From assembly GCA_951804985.1 (NCBI GenBank), contig OX638131.1:58744351-58808350 (forward strand): a stretch of 64,000 bases of DNA, given 5' to 3'. The translations under genes were made by a program, and so were the position numbers. The DNA comes from Dryomyza anilis. Taxonomy: Eukaryota > Arthropoda > Insecta > Diptera > Dryomyzidae. This document shows positions 21,482 to 32,579 of the stretch, one piece after another. How positions within the stretch are numbered: position 1 is the first letter of the stretch; the number at the start of each line of letters is the position of its first letter. The notes beneath the pieces were generated by a model. It did not search any database and was not told the DNA's origin. It worked only from the letters and a program-made list of their open reading frames with translations.

Positions 21482-21805
21482 CAGCGCACTAAGCATGTGT
21501 TAGAAAGAGACGGAAGATCATTCAGCGCACTGAGGCAGTGTGCGAGAAAGAGATGGAAGATCAGCGCATTAAAACACATGAGTGCGAATGAGATGTCAAT
21601 AGCATGCGTCATTCACGAAACGATTAAAAGATTCTCGAAACAAGTCGAAGCTTGTCGAAACGTGTCGAACTGATGCATGCAGTATATAAGGGAGCCTCAT
21701 CAGAGGTACAGCACCTCAGTAGTGATTGGAGAGTGGTCGAGTGCATCTCGTGTGTGATCAATGTCAAGTTAAATAGTGGACATGCAGCAGTTGTTAGAAT
21801 TTGTT
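21482..21805 (+). mobile_element. Partial solo LTR of the same family as the LTR element at 53139-56269
   Basis: Starts CAGCGCACTAAGCATG and includes the TATA-type promoter GTATATAAGGGAGCC (about 21679) and downstream sequence to TTGTTAGAATTTGTTA. It matches the 531-bp LTR at 55739-56269 read on the minus strand, but lacks about 80 bp at its 5' end and the last roughly 130 bp. The 3' edge abuts RTE sequence directly. Confidence 0.85.
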
Positions 21806-22203
21806 AGAGTCCGTGCGTCTTGGACAAAAAGCTGATTTTTACACCCACAAGTTCGACATTGTGAAGGAATTCGTCTATCTGGGATCTAGCGTAAACAGCA
21901 ACAACGACGTCAGTCTGGAGATCAAACGGAGAATAACTCTTGCCAACATGTGCTTTTTTGGGCTCAGTGGGCAATTGAAAAGTAGAGCCTTCTAACGCTC
22001 TACAAGTCACTCGAAACTCAAAGGTGGACAGCGTAGAAGAGGGCGTCCAAATCTACGTTGGAAAGACCAAGTTGAGGAAAACCTGGCAACGCTTGGTATT
22101 TCTAACTGGCGTCAGCGCGCGAAGCAGATCCGACTGGCGCGGCTTCATCTCAGCGGCCCAAACCGACCCACGGTTGTAAGAGCCATTTAAGAAAGTAAGT
22201 AAG
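21806..22203 (+). mobile_element. RTE copy 3, deleted 3' fragment
   Basis: Contains the region upstream of the C-terminal domain (FDIVKEFVYLGSSVNSNNDVS in the 21801-21995 frame), then a deletion near 22017 jumping to the 3' end (GGQRRRGR-type basic segment) and the tail AAGAAAGTAAGTAAG. The gypsy 1 right part begins immediately after the tail. Confidence 0.85.
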
Positions 22204-22205
22204 AT

Positions 22206-22728
22206 CTTTTCCTTTAAATGGCGATGAAATAACATACACGACAGTGCTTAAACATAAAATAACTACACAGTGGAACCAACCACCAATTAATCAGAAATAA
22301 TATAAGCTACCACATACACATAGGGAGTAAATCAACAGACAGGTTAATAAAATGTTAAATGACGGCATTATATCGCCAAATATCACCCTGGAATTTACCG
22401 ATGTTGCTGGTTCCTAAAAAAATCGGCAAGGACAGTAACAAGAAGTGGAGACTTGTAATAGATGTCGTAAATTGAACGACGTGCTAATAAAACAATTGTT
22501 TCCAATTCCTCGGATAGACGAAATATTAGCATATACTTTAGATTTAGCAAGTGGTTATCATCAGGTACTAGTAGAAGAAGGGGATATGGAAAAAACAGTT
22601 TCTGGGTCATTTCGAGATTAACAGAATGCCATTTGGTTTAACAGGGGCTCCAGATAATTTCCAAAGAATAATAAACCACATATTAACAGGTTTACAGGGT
22701 ATCGATTGCTTTGTTTATCTTGATGATA
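22206..22728 (+). mobile_element. Gypsy 1, middle part: reverse transcriptase N-terminal half
   Basis: Corresponds to gypsy 2 from 32243 and 34752 on. RT pieces are visible in several frames: a LLVPKK-type start (about 22405), DLASGYHQVLVEEG (about 22545) and RMPFGLTGAP (about 22624), ending at GIDCFVYLDD. The catalytic YLDD codons sit at the very edge, where the LINE inserted. Unlike gypsy 2, this copy has no TA-element insertion at the RY-FSTL position, but it has a small deletion nearby. Many frameshifts. Confidence 0.85.
22718..22728. repeat. Target-site duplication of the LOA-like LINE, left
   Basis: TCTTGATGATA at 22718-22728 is repeated at 27450-27460. It lies in the YLDD-coding segment of gypsy 1 and directly precedes the T-run that is the LINE's 3' poly(A). 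Confidence 0.9.
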
Positions 22729-22859
22729 ATTTTTTTTTTTTAATGTGGGATAAAAAATAGAGCCACAGCACTCAGACAGGGTTTTATATCCATTGTGCTG
22801 TGACCCAGTTCCCTGGTTTTTAATGATACTTCTTAGATTCATTATTTAATCTAAGAAGG

Positions 22860-25208
22860 CTATTGTGTGATAGAGAGTGAAGCTGATCCTCTGTCTGTGC
22901 CAAAGATCTGCCTTCTAATTCTAGAAAATGCTGGACAGTCACAGAGATAGTGCTCTGTGGTGCCAGTTTCTTCGTAGCAGGCAGAACATAAGGCACTTTC
23001 GGCCAGGCCGATTGCGTTCATGTGTTTTTCACATGTGTTGTGTTCCGTTAGAAGTCCCGTCAGTTTTCTGCACTCCTTTCTACTTAAGGAAAGTAGAAAC
23101 GAGGCCGATCTTTTGGTTATCGTCGGTGTCATGAGCTTGGAGAATCTGCATTTCGTCTCATTCAGCCATCTGCTCTTGTGAGCGGAGGCGACCCAAGAGC
23201 TGATGACGAATTTTCCCGTAGATACAGGTAGTCCAAGCACAGGTTCTGGTCCAAATGGATTATCCTCAGATCCAGCACGTGCTAGTTCGTCAGATGTTTC
23301 ATTGGCCGAAACTCCTTTATGGCCCGGCACCCAAATCAGTTTCAGTGTATTGTATTTACCAACACAATTGAGACGTGATCTGCATTGACGTACAATTTTG
23401 GATGTGATGACCTGGTTGTTAAAAGCCATAAGAGCAGCCTGACTATCGCTGCAAACTGATATAGCCCTGTTCTGCCATCTATTATCCGCAATGTAGTCCA
23501 TAGCCATAAGTATAGCATAGACTTCGGCTTGAAATACCGAGGCATTGTCGCCTAAGGCGAAGTGAAGTCTGCGGTCATCCGGTTCCACAAACACTCCAGC
23601 ACCAGATCCCTGATCGGTTCTGGAGACGTCTGTGAAAATGCGGTGTGACCCTCTACCTGGCTCACAGTCAGGCGTTAGCCAGTCTTGAATGACCTCAAAA
23701 TTTCGTCTTGGTAATATTTCTGTTATCATTGCATCAGAGGGCATCTCCAGTAGACAGGTGTCTAATGGAGTGTCAATTGCAATGTCAGAGATATTCCAGG
23801 GAACATTAAACCAGAAACCACCTCGTTTTAGTCTCCAGCAGCCTTTTATGGCTTCGCCTCTGATGAAGATGTCAAGTGGTGGTAGGTTTAAGATTGCATT
23901 CAGTGCTGGACCAGGTGTAGTGGGAAAGGCACCCGTAACACCCAGACACACGGTTCTCTGAATCTTGGCAAGACTAGTTGTCACGCATTTTCACGACAGC
24001 TTGTTCCACCAGACTACCGATGCAAATGATATCATCGGTCTTATCATTGCCGTGTAAATCCATAAGGTTTTGCTCGGCGATAGTCCCCATGTCTTCCCAA
24101 AAATTCCTCTGCATTGCCAGAAGGCATTCAATGCTCGCGAAATTTTATTTTCAACATGTTTTGTCCAAAGTAGTTTACTATCTAGAGTTAAGCCCAAATA
24201 TTTTACTTCGTTAGACAGAGGAATAGTGACACCCTTAAGTACTGGTAGAGATAATCCTGTCATTATTCTTTTCCTAGTGAAGAGAACAATCCCTGTTTTG
24301 TGAGGGTTGACGGAAAGTCCGTTTGCAGTACACCAGCTGTCAATTCGGTTCAATGATTTTTGTGTTTTAACACAGACCTCATTGAGGGAAAAGCCTGTGG
24401 CAAGAATGGCAACATCATCTGCACAGGCCTGGGAATAGACACCTGGTCCATCGAGATCGTTGACTAGAGAGTCAACCAGCATACACCAGAGCAGGGGGGA
24501 GAGAACTCCTTCTTGAGGACAACCTCTATTCACCCCTGCCATAATATACTGACCGCACTCCGCCTCAGAAGTGATGGTCCTAAGGTGACTTGAAACATCA
24601 GAAGAGGCCACTGCGTATTGGATGGCTTCATCGTACACAACCAATCTGGCAACCTGCCAGTCATGTTTTGTCACATTAGAGTTGTTATTGCAGTCCCCAG
24701 TGCTGGGATTACAAAGTGGCCCTATGTGGATTTGATTTCCCGGAAAGTGAGTCTCAACTAGGACACTGAGTGCCTCTGTCTTAGACTCAGTATACGAGCC
24801 ATCAGGTCTGCGCAGTGAGTCCAGTGGAGCAGTTTGGTCTCTTTTAAGAAACTTGACCAATCTGCTAGTCTCACTGCAGGATTCGATGCTACTGCAGAAG
24901 TCTTTATAGGAAACACTTTTCGATTTACGAATTCGTTTCTTATACTCTTTCTGCTTGGCTCGATAAAGAAACCAGTCAGAGTCTAAGTTGCTCCTTAGGG
25001 CCCTATTTAGAAGCTTTCTGGAATCCTTGCGCAAGGTTTCAAGACAAGCGTTCCACCAAGGAACGGGAGGTCTAGATAACGTTTTTCGTACCGGACATGT
25101 TCGTACAAAACTAGAATTTATGACATCGTTCATAACTTGAACGGACGTCTCAATACTTTCTTTGGTACGAATTCTGACAGGAATATTGATGGAATTTTTC
25201 AAGTTCAT
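22860..25208 (-). pseudogene. LINE ORF2 3' part: reverse transcriptase and RNase H (internal deletion, one nonsense codon)
   Basis: The RT part has GCPQEGVLSPLLWCMLVDSL (block 4), CADDVAILATG (the YADD position, Tyr replaced by Cys) and VKYLGLTLDSKLLWTKHVE (thumb). The fingers and first palm Asp block are missing: the linker LVVYDEAIQYAVAS joins straight to SDVSSHLRTITSEAECGQY. An in-frame TGA (23993-23991) separates RT from RNase H, which has its four acidic residues: TDVSRTDQGSGAG, FQAEVYAILMAMD, CSDSQAAL and SDELARAG. A C-terminal CSAC-x8-H-x4-C zinc motif follows (about 23000). Confidence 0.85.
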
Positions 25209-25920
25209 GTCTGAAGCGTGCCCAGTTCGTTTTTCTAGGGTTTCTTACCGTCATAGAGGGCAGAACCTCTCGGTCAGTATGAAACTCGATATACCTGTGG
25301 TCCGATAAAGAATCTTCTTTAAGAACCTTCCAGTTAAAGATTGACTCTCTCAGTCTACAGTTAGACAAAGTAAGGCCAATCACTTCCTGTCTTCTAGCAG
25401 TCACAAAAGTGGGTTTATTACCAGTGTTGTAAATGTTCAGATTGGAGGTCATGATGAAGTCAAGGAGTCTGGTACCTCGTGCGTTGCATTTACTGCTGCC
25501 CCACACAGTGTGTTGAGCATTATCGTCACAGCAAATAATAAGGCCGGTCTCCTTAAGATCTCAGTACTCTATGAGCTCAACAAATTGCCTTTGGCGGAGG
25601 AGGCAGTAGTGAGTCATAGGGGAAGTAGCCTGAGGCGACAATCAGATGTTTCCATCCACTATCGCTTTCATAGCTCACTTTGGCTGCCACCAGGTCTTGC
25701 CCACAGAACTGGGTTAACTTGGTGACAGCAAAGTGTTTCGATACTGTAAGACAGCTTCCAGGCCTTGCGGCTTGCTCATCGTATAGTATGGTTTCACCAC
25801 GTAGTTCACTAAGACCACAGATGCGTTTGTTATACACCCATGGTTCTTGAATAGCTGTGATGTGAGGTAATGTATGCAACATGGAGAGCCGCTTATCTAG
25901 TAAATTGATTCGGAATTTGA
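25150..25920 (-). pseudogene. LINE endonuclease domain, frameshifted
   Basis: Two frames cover it. The first (25920-25577) starts at HITAIQEPWVYNKRICGLSE, the conserved Glu block of AP-like endonucleases, and ends VASGYFPYDS. The second (25506-25150) has WGSSKCNARGTRLLDFIMTS and SLSDHRYIEF, the block with the catalytic Ser-Asp-His. All key blocks are recognisable; the frame change near 25540 breaks the protein. Confidence 0.85.
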
Positions 25921-27246
25921 TCCGTCCAAAGAATAAGTATAGATGGTTGTCGTACATAGATAGCATGACATCTAACGACTTCTGGTCTAAGCCAACAATC
26001 AGGGTTGAGCCCTCCTTGTCCTCCGGACCTCGCTCTTGTTTATGGCTATAGATTTTCCATCCGTTCGTTTCGATGCCCTGGTTCTGAGCACGTAGGCAGG
26101 CAAACACTTCCGCTGTTTTCCTGATAGGACCAGGTATCCAGCATATTGCTCGCCTGCGTTTGAGTTCGTCTCCGCTGAAAACAGCGAAGCGCGATTTGCC
26201 CAAGGGGAGGATTTTAGCAACGGCTGTGGCAATCCAATCGAAATTGGCTTGAGACGAGCATAGCACCTTCATGATGCCATCACTCGTCTCATAGCCTTTT
26301 GCGTTTGCACTGACTAGCCGCCAAACATGATCGGTGCAGTGTTTTACTTCTGCATCATTCATCTTTTGCTCCTTCCCCAATTTGCCAATAATCGCAACCG
26401 GAAGAGCTTTGCGAGCAGCATCACGATATGATACTGCTAGTCTACCTCTGCCAGTGGATGTTGAAGGCAGTTCATCCGCAGCCGATCCGGAACATGAAGC
26501 ACCAGTGCTCTTGCTTGTGGAAGCAATATCACTGGAAACTGTCGAGTTCTGGGAGTTACGGGGTTTCGCAGTAGCAGTGAAGGTTTTAAACGTCTTGCCA
26601 TTGCGCTTCTCAGGTGCATTGGCAGCCACAACAGCAGCAGCGGATGGTCCGGCTTCAGTCGGAGTAACCTCCACCGATCTATCGCGTTTTGCTGTGGTAG
26701 CTGGGGAAGAGAAAGCTCCAGCGTCGCCTTTAGCCTTTTCAGCCTCTTTGCGATCTTTCGCTTTATTCTTCCTTCTCCTACTCACCTGGGCATCGGACAA
26801 CCTGACCTCTGTATTCAGAGATCCGGATCCGGTCTCCAATGGAAGTTTAGCTTCCAGTTGGGCGTCGGTCTCTCTGGTAAGACACCACTTTCCTTCGATA
26901 GACCCATGTTTCCAAATACGTGACAAAAAGGTGCCCTGAGAGGAAACAACACTGTCGAGCAGCCATACAGTGGAGGATTAGTCGTAGGCATAGCCGAACC
27001 TACACTTTCCTCTACTTGTATGGGAACCGCTGCGTTGTCGTTATCCTCCTCTAGATTCCTAGCTGTCTCATAAATTTGGGAGATGGAGGGGCACGATGAA
27101 ACCCCTGCTACAGGAGCAGAGAGGTTCATCGTAGGGTTGGTTGCGTGGATTGAGGCCTCCAGAATCCTTGCCTCAGCCGCCGAAGCCGGTGGATTGCCAC
27201 TTTTGTGGGTACCACCTGGAGTAGTTAAATCTTTATATTGACCCAT
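25920..27246 (-). pseudogene. LINE ORF1 (gag-like), frameshifted and fused to ORF2
   Basis: It starts at ATG 27246 (MGQYKDLTTPGGTHKSGNPP), is Ser/Thr/Ala-rich, and changes frame around 26870. It continues with a basic coiled segment (RRRKNKAKDRKEAEKAKGDA), a long low-complexity region and a C-terminal globular domain (VKHCTDHVWRLVSANAKGYE to GWKIYSHKQERGPEDKEGST) like the ORF1 C-terminal domain of LOA elements. The ORF1 end and the endonuclease start lie in one frame, implying a small deletion of the ORF1/ORF2 junction. Confidence 0.7.
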
Positions 27247-27434
27247 CGCGGTGGTGTAGGGGTTTCTTTAGAGTCTGCCACCCCACCAATAAAAAAGACT
27301 ATGGTAGTATTTAGTTCATTACTCATCACAAGCCTGTCTGACAAGGGTGACCCTACCAGAAACTTTAAAAAAGTTTCCGTCAGCTTAGCCTTATTGAGTC
27401 ATTGTAACTTAAGCCCCCACACCACGTCAAGGTA

Positions 27435-27450
27435 ACCACCACGTGGTGGT
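27435..27450. repeat. Perfect 16-bp palindrome at the 5' end of the LINE, containing an E-box
   Basis: ACCACCACGTGGTGGT is its own reverse complement and contains CACGTG. It occupies the first bases of the LINE's 5' end (its last base is shared with the target duplication). Confidence 0.9.
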
Positions 27451-28262
27451 CTTGATGATATAGTAGTGTACGAAAATGAATACAATCTAAAATTAAATAC
27501 AGAAAATGTCAGTTTTTGCGTCGCGAAGTTGTCAATTTAGGACATAAATGTTCGGAGCTAGGTGCACTGCCAGATCCCTCTAAAGTTGAATGCGTAAAAA
27601 ATATTCCGGTGCCGAGAAATGAAAAAGAAGTGCAAGCGTTTTTGGGATTAATTAATTATAAAAGAAAATGCATAGGTAATATGGCAAAATTGTCATTACC
27701 AATTAATAAGTTACTTAGAAAAGATGTTAAATTCACTTGGACAGACGATTGTCAAAATTCATTTATTAAACTAAAAGAATCAATAATTTCACCATCCATT
27801 CTCGTACATCCAGATTTTACATTCACTTTTTTAATTACAACGGATGCAAGTAACGAAGCAATAGGTGCGGTGCTATCGCAAGGCAAAAGTAGGGAGCGAC
27901 CGACCAATAACATTTTCTAATAGGGCATTAAATGAAGAAGAGAAAAATTACTCCACCATTGAAACAAGTAATTTTGGAAAACCATTCACAATTTTTACGG
28001 ATCATCAGCAATTACGTAATATAGCGAATCTCAAGGTTAGCACGTTTCAGACAAAAATTATCAGAGAATGATTTTGAAATAATTTATAAACCGGTTCAAA
28101 CATACACAAAATAAATTAGATCAACAAATTACAAAAACAAAGCCCCAAACCAGTACACCGGTCGTAGATGTAACAATAACAGATGCAAATAATGTAGTAA
28201 ATACTGTTCAGTTATTAACTGACCCAAAAGAAATATAAACGATAATAAAAGATTTTCATTTC
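27450..28262 (+). mobile_element. Gypsy 1, right part: RT thumb, RNase H and start of integrase region
   Basis: Begins with the second copy of the target duplication, then IVVYEN... with a deletion of about 50 bp relative to gypsy 2. The ORF 27516-27920 has VNLGHKCSELGALPDPSKVE, QAFLGLINYKRK and LITTDASNEAIGAVLSQGKS (RNase H start). The frame then shifts into NYSTIETSNFGKPFTIFTDH. The element is cut at about 28262, where repeat R copy 2 begins. Confidence 0.85.
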
Positions 28263-29353
28263 AAACATACTCACAAATAAATAATCACAGACAATAAACA
28301 ACAATAACCATCAGAACTAAATATTATAACAACAACAAAAACACTGCATTGCAAGCTACTAACACTGCCTGCTGCCGTTGTCGCTATTTACAATTGCCAC
28401 CGCAACGGGTTTTTATGCTCTCTGCTGCAATTGCAAATTTGTTTTTTTCGTTTTCTGTCCCTTCCCCATCCTACTCCATGCTAACCGCTTGCATATCTGA
28501 GACTGAAAGAGTGCGTAACTAAGACAATGGCCAAGGAATAATATTGACCACTGTGTAGCTTACGGACTTATTTGTTCGTCTCAGCTGTGCCCGTTATTAG
28601 TACACTCTAATAAAAATTGGTGGGAATTTACTATTATAGTTGGCAATAGTACACTCTAATAAAAATTGGTGGGAATTTACTATTACCTACAGATTATATA
28701 TTACCTACAATTATAATAGTAAAATCCCGCCACAATGAAATACAAAAAAATCACGCTAAAAGTGCGTAAAATAATAGCTTTTTATATAGCGTAATTTTTC
28801 GCTAGAAACTGCTACAAATATCCATTTATTGAGTATTTGTTTGGTATTCAATAAAAACTCATCACTATTTTCAGGGAATTACAAATTTATGTCGATTTTC
28901 ATAGCTATTGTTAGCTTAATAATCAACATATTTTACTTTTAATCAGTATTGCAAAGTAAACCTAACGCAACTGCTACATAATGTATTCCAGCACAGCCAC
29001 AAGACTACCTCAGCAGACAGATCATGTTTTAGGAACACTTGCACAACTGAATGTGGTGGAAAGTTGCGTTAGATCCATTTACTTTGAAGTACTTAATAAA
29101 ACTTGAACTAAATAAAACTGATTCATCTGTATTAAGTATTAATGATAATGTCAGTATCGTTTATCGACTGACATTAAATGGTTGTCTCAGTTTTGTTAAA
29201 ACTCCACTTAAATAGCGACAAAATCATGCGTTTTAATGAAATTATTAAAAACACACTATTTATGGCACTATTTATGGCGTACATTACAACACCAAAAAAA
29301 GCGTTAAATTGACTACATTTATACCAGTAATACTACAATCATTTTTTAGAGTG
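28262..29353 (+). repeat. Dispersed repeat R, copy 2 (empty site for RTE copy 2)
   Basis: Matches 19247-20610. It contains a locally duplicated TACACTCTAATAAAAATTGG terminus (28601 and 28649) and ends with AATCATTTTTTAGAGTG (29353), whose reverse complement starts CACTCTAA, so the inner 28603-29353 part resembles a terminal-inverted-repeat element. No coding capacity. Confidence 0.8.
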
Positions 29354-30452
29354 CAGCAATTGACAAACTATTAACAGCAATTGACAAATTAGTTCCAGTT
29401 TTTACGTTTGCATACGCGTAGCTTTGTTGTAATTAAAAAGTCCGTTAATTTTGCGTGTAGCCAAATGTCGCAACGTTCCTTTTATAATTACGCATGATGT
29501 CCTACCAGAGAATGTCCAACGTTGAAGTCCCATTTTTATTAACCGAAATAATTTACACAAATCTTTTCTTCTAAGACATACTTCTAAGACATACTCATCA
29601 ACTTCCAAGGGACGAGAAGGACTGGATTAATATTAGAAAAAATAACTATTTTGAATCAGGTAAAATATTTGTTGTATTTGTGAGTATTGTGAAAATAGTG
29701 GAAAAAAATTGAGCGTTAAAAAATAAAAATTTGTGAAAAAAAAAAAATTGAGAATTTTAATAAGCAAAACAATCATGGAATTATAAAAATTGACATAGGA
29801 AAAAAACAATTGATCATTTTGAAATAAATTTTGTAATAAAATAAACTTTTAATAAAACTCTGAAATAAAATTGTGAAGTGAATTACAAATAACTAAACTA
29901 AATGTTTTATAAAGTAATTGTGAAACAATATAGAATAGTTTGAGACATTAAATGATAATGATTAATAAAATTGTGAATTTAAAAAAATTGAATAACATAA
30001 AATTTTTGATACAGCAATGTTTTCATAATGTTGCGAAATAACAAAATTGGTAAATTTTAACCAAATTAAATGAAATAAATTAATTTAGTATTCATAAATA
30101 ATATGTTAGTATGATTTTGAAATATAGATTAAAAAGTTTTAATAATGAAACATAAATATGAGAAAAGAGTGTATTAAAAAATTTAATATGAAACTAGTAC
30201 ATATAAAATAAATAATTTAATTAAGAAAGGTATAGTTAATTGTATGATTAAGTAAATGGCTTTCTGGGGGCGGAATCTCTATTATTAAAAACAGAATTAT
30301 AAAAATTTATTGAATGTTGTGAAACAGCAAAGCTTAAAATTAAAGAATCAGATAGTGATAAATTTATTAAATGCGTAAGGTTACGTTTGGATGGAGATGC
30401 CTATAATATAGTAAGGACAAAATAGTTTAAAAAAATAGAAGAATTATACCAA

Positions 30453-30887
30453 TTGTTAAAAAATACGTACTTAAATGAAATTTCTTTAGAATCAGTACTT
30501 GAAGAGATTAAAAAGGCTTATCAGAAAAGTGAAGAGAGTTTAAGAGCGTTTGGAAGACGATTAGATGAGTTGCAATCCATGGCTTTGGAAATTGCAAGTA
30601 AAAAATACAATAAAAAGATAATTGAGGATGACATATTCAGATTGGAATTACAGAGCTCAGTATTGATCTATTTTAAAGTAGAGGTGAAGGATCCAATGAT
30701 AAAACTTGTACTGTTGGGTAGTAAGTCAGAAACAGTAGATACATTGTTGGGAGATGCTTTAAATGTACAGGCTGTTATGCATCGATGGCCAATGTCAGAA
30801 GAGGATGCATATAATTATATGGAAAAAACTAAATTAAGAAACACACAGTTAAGGGTAAAATCGGAAAATAAATTAACAAATAAATAA
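30453..30887 (+). pseudogene. Gypsy 2 gag capsid fragment
   Basis: A 144-codon ORF with the Ty3 gag capsid pattern: LEEIKKAYQKSEESLRAFGR and LDELQSMALEIASKK, preceded in the same region by FKKIEELYQLLKNTY after a TAG near 30423. Sequence related to 30650-30760 recurs at 57978-58097. The zinc-knuckle region follows at 30920-31030: the first knuckle CSFCNKLRHTRDDC is visible, and the second is in another frame (CGTYGHESNYRC). Confidence 0.8.
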
Positions 30888-31176
30888 TAATGAAAGTAAC
30901 TATAAAAGGAGTGTTCGAACATGTTCATTTTGTAATAAATTGAGGCATACTAGGGACGATTGTATTATTAGGAAAAATACACCCTTTTGCTATGTGGAAC
31001 TTATGGTCACGAATCTAATTACAGATGTGCTAATAATAATATGGGCAATTGTATATTACCTTTTGTTAATAATGATAATATGATGGAAAACACGGAAAAT
31101 AATACAAGTAATAAGAAAGACTCATGGAGGAATACACAAGGGCATAAAATAGATAATTGCCACGCGAAAAGAAAAT

Positions 31177-31602
31177 TTGAATCAGCAGGAAACAATAGTT
31201 ATAATCAGGGAAACTAACAGGGGCTCAGTTTGGCCAGAAAACTGGGGACCCCATAATACGAGTAATATAGGGCCGAAAGAGTTAGGAATTGTAGATCAGA
31301 CGTCGGAGGAGAGTGTGTTCAAATTTACTACTCCATTGAATTTTCATAGAACAGAGGAGACCAATGAATTAAAATATGAACTAAAAGAAGAAGAAGGGGA
31401 TCGTATAATATGCAATGGGCATGGAGATAGCTTGGATTTATCTAATGAAAGTGACGTTTTCATTGAAGTACCTTGCGAGGCAGCTAAAAATGAAAGACTT
31501 ATTTTACTAGTAGACTCAGGAGCTGATGCCAGTATAGTAAAAGAAAATGCAATGACAAATTTACCAGACTTTAACGAAAATATACAAAAGGATTTAATGT
31601 GA
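31177..31602 (+). pseudogene. Gypsy 2 protease fragment
   Basis: A 141-codon ORF. Acidic linker residues precede SDVFIEVPCEAAKNERLILL and the retropepsin loop VDSGADASIVKE. The frame stops at 31602 shortly after the active site, and the flap/C-terminal strands lie in broken frames to about 31760 (including a GREN-like segment). Confidence 0.8.
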
Positions 31603-32579
31603 ACTTTTGGTGGGTGTGTTCGTACATTAGATTCCACCAAAGTCCAACATAGGAACATAGGGCGCTTAAGTTGAATGCTACACGTAGTGTCACTTAAACA
31701 TGCCGTACCAGCTGATGGTATAAGCGGACGTGAAAATTTATGGAATCGATCTGTAAAAAATTAAATAGATAAAACAATAACATTCTTTGATAAACATAAA
31801 AATCATATTATAAAACTACCAATGAAATCACAGACAGAAATACAAAATATTTTTTTCAAACAACAAATTAAAATTCAAGAAAGGACCGCAAAGATAGTAT
31901 TATTACGTTTAAAAACAAAAATTCCAATAGTATTAATACATAAACATGAAATTTTTCCAGGAGTATATTTAGGTGAGAGCATATCGAATGTTAGCAAAAA
32001 TAGAGTCTATATTTCAGTTTTAAATGCCACAGAAAATGAAATTGTAATAGACAGTAATTTTAAACCAAAATTTTCGAATTTTAATCAGTATAAAGAATTG
32101 AATACCAATAATTCTACAATAAATAGCATAAATTGAGTAAATATTACAAATAGAATTAGCAGATTACTAAGGGAAATTAAAATTGATGAAACTTTACATA
32201 AAGGCGAAATTACATCCTTACAAAATCTGTGTATTTCGTATCATGATGGTTTTCATTTAGATGGCGATGAATTAACATACACGCCAGCGCTTAAACATGA
32301 AATAACCACCAATTAATCAGAAACAGTATAAGCCACCACATACACATAGGGAAGAAATTAATAAACAGATGGGAAAAATGTTAGATGACGGCATTATGTC
32401 GCCAAGCATATCCCCTGGAATTCACCGATGTTGCTGGTTCCTAAAAAGAGCGGCAAGGATAGTAACAAGAAGTGGAAGCTAGTAATAGATTTCCGGAAAT
32501 TAAACGACCTGAAAATAAAACAGGTGTTACCGATTTCTTGAATAGACGAAATATTCGATCAATTAGGTCACAATCGCTA

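Larger units (their letters stand above)
22729..27449 (-). mobile_element. LOA/Jockey-group LINE with RNase H, full-ended but internally deleted (4721 bp)
   Basis: Bounded by 11-bp target duplications. The 3' end is the T-run at 22730-22742 (poly(A) on the minus strand); the 5' end is the palindromic sequence at about 27435-27449. ORF1 (about 27246-25920), endonuclease (about 25920-25150), RT (25208-23991) and RNase H (23984-22860) are in the usual order. RNase H downstream of RT plus a C-terminal CCHC motif points to the LOA/I-like clades. Frameshifts, one nonsense codon and a missing block in RT make it inactive. Confidence 0.88.

Noticed and set aside
26334..26939. Plus-strand 201-codon ORF opposite the LINE
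   Set aside because: It is antisense to LINE ORF1 and its Ser/Ala/Leu-rich composition mirrors the ORF1 codons.
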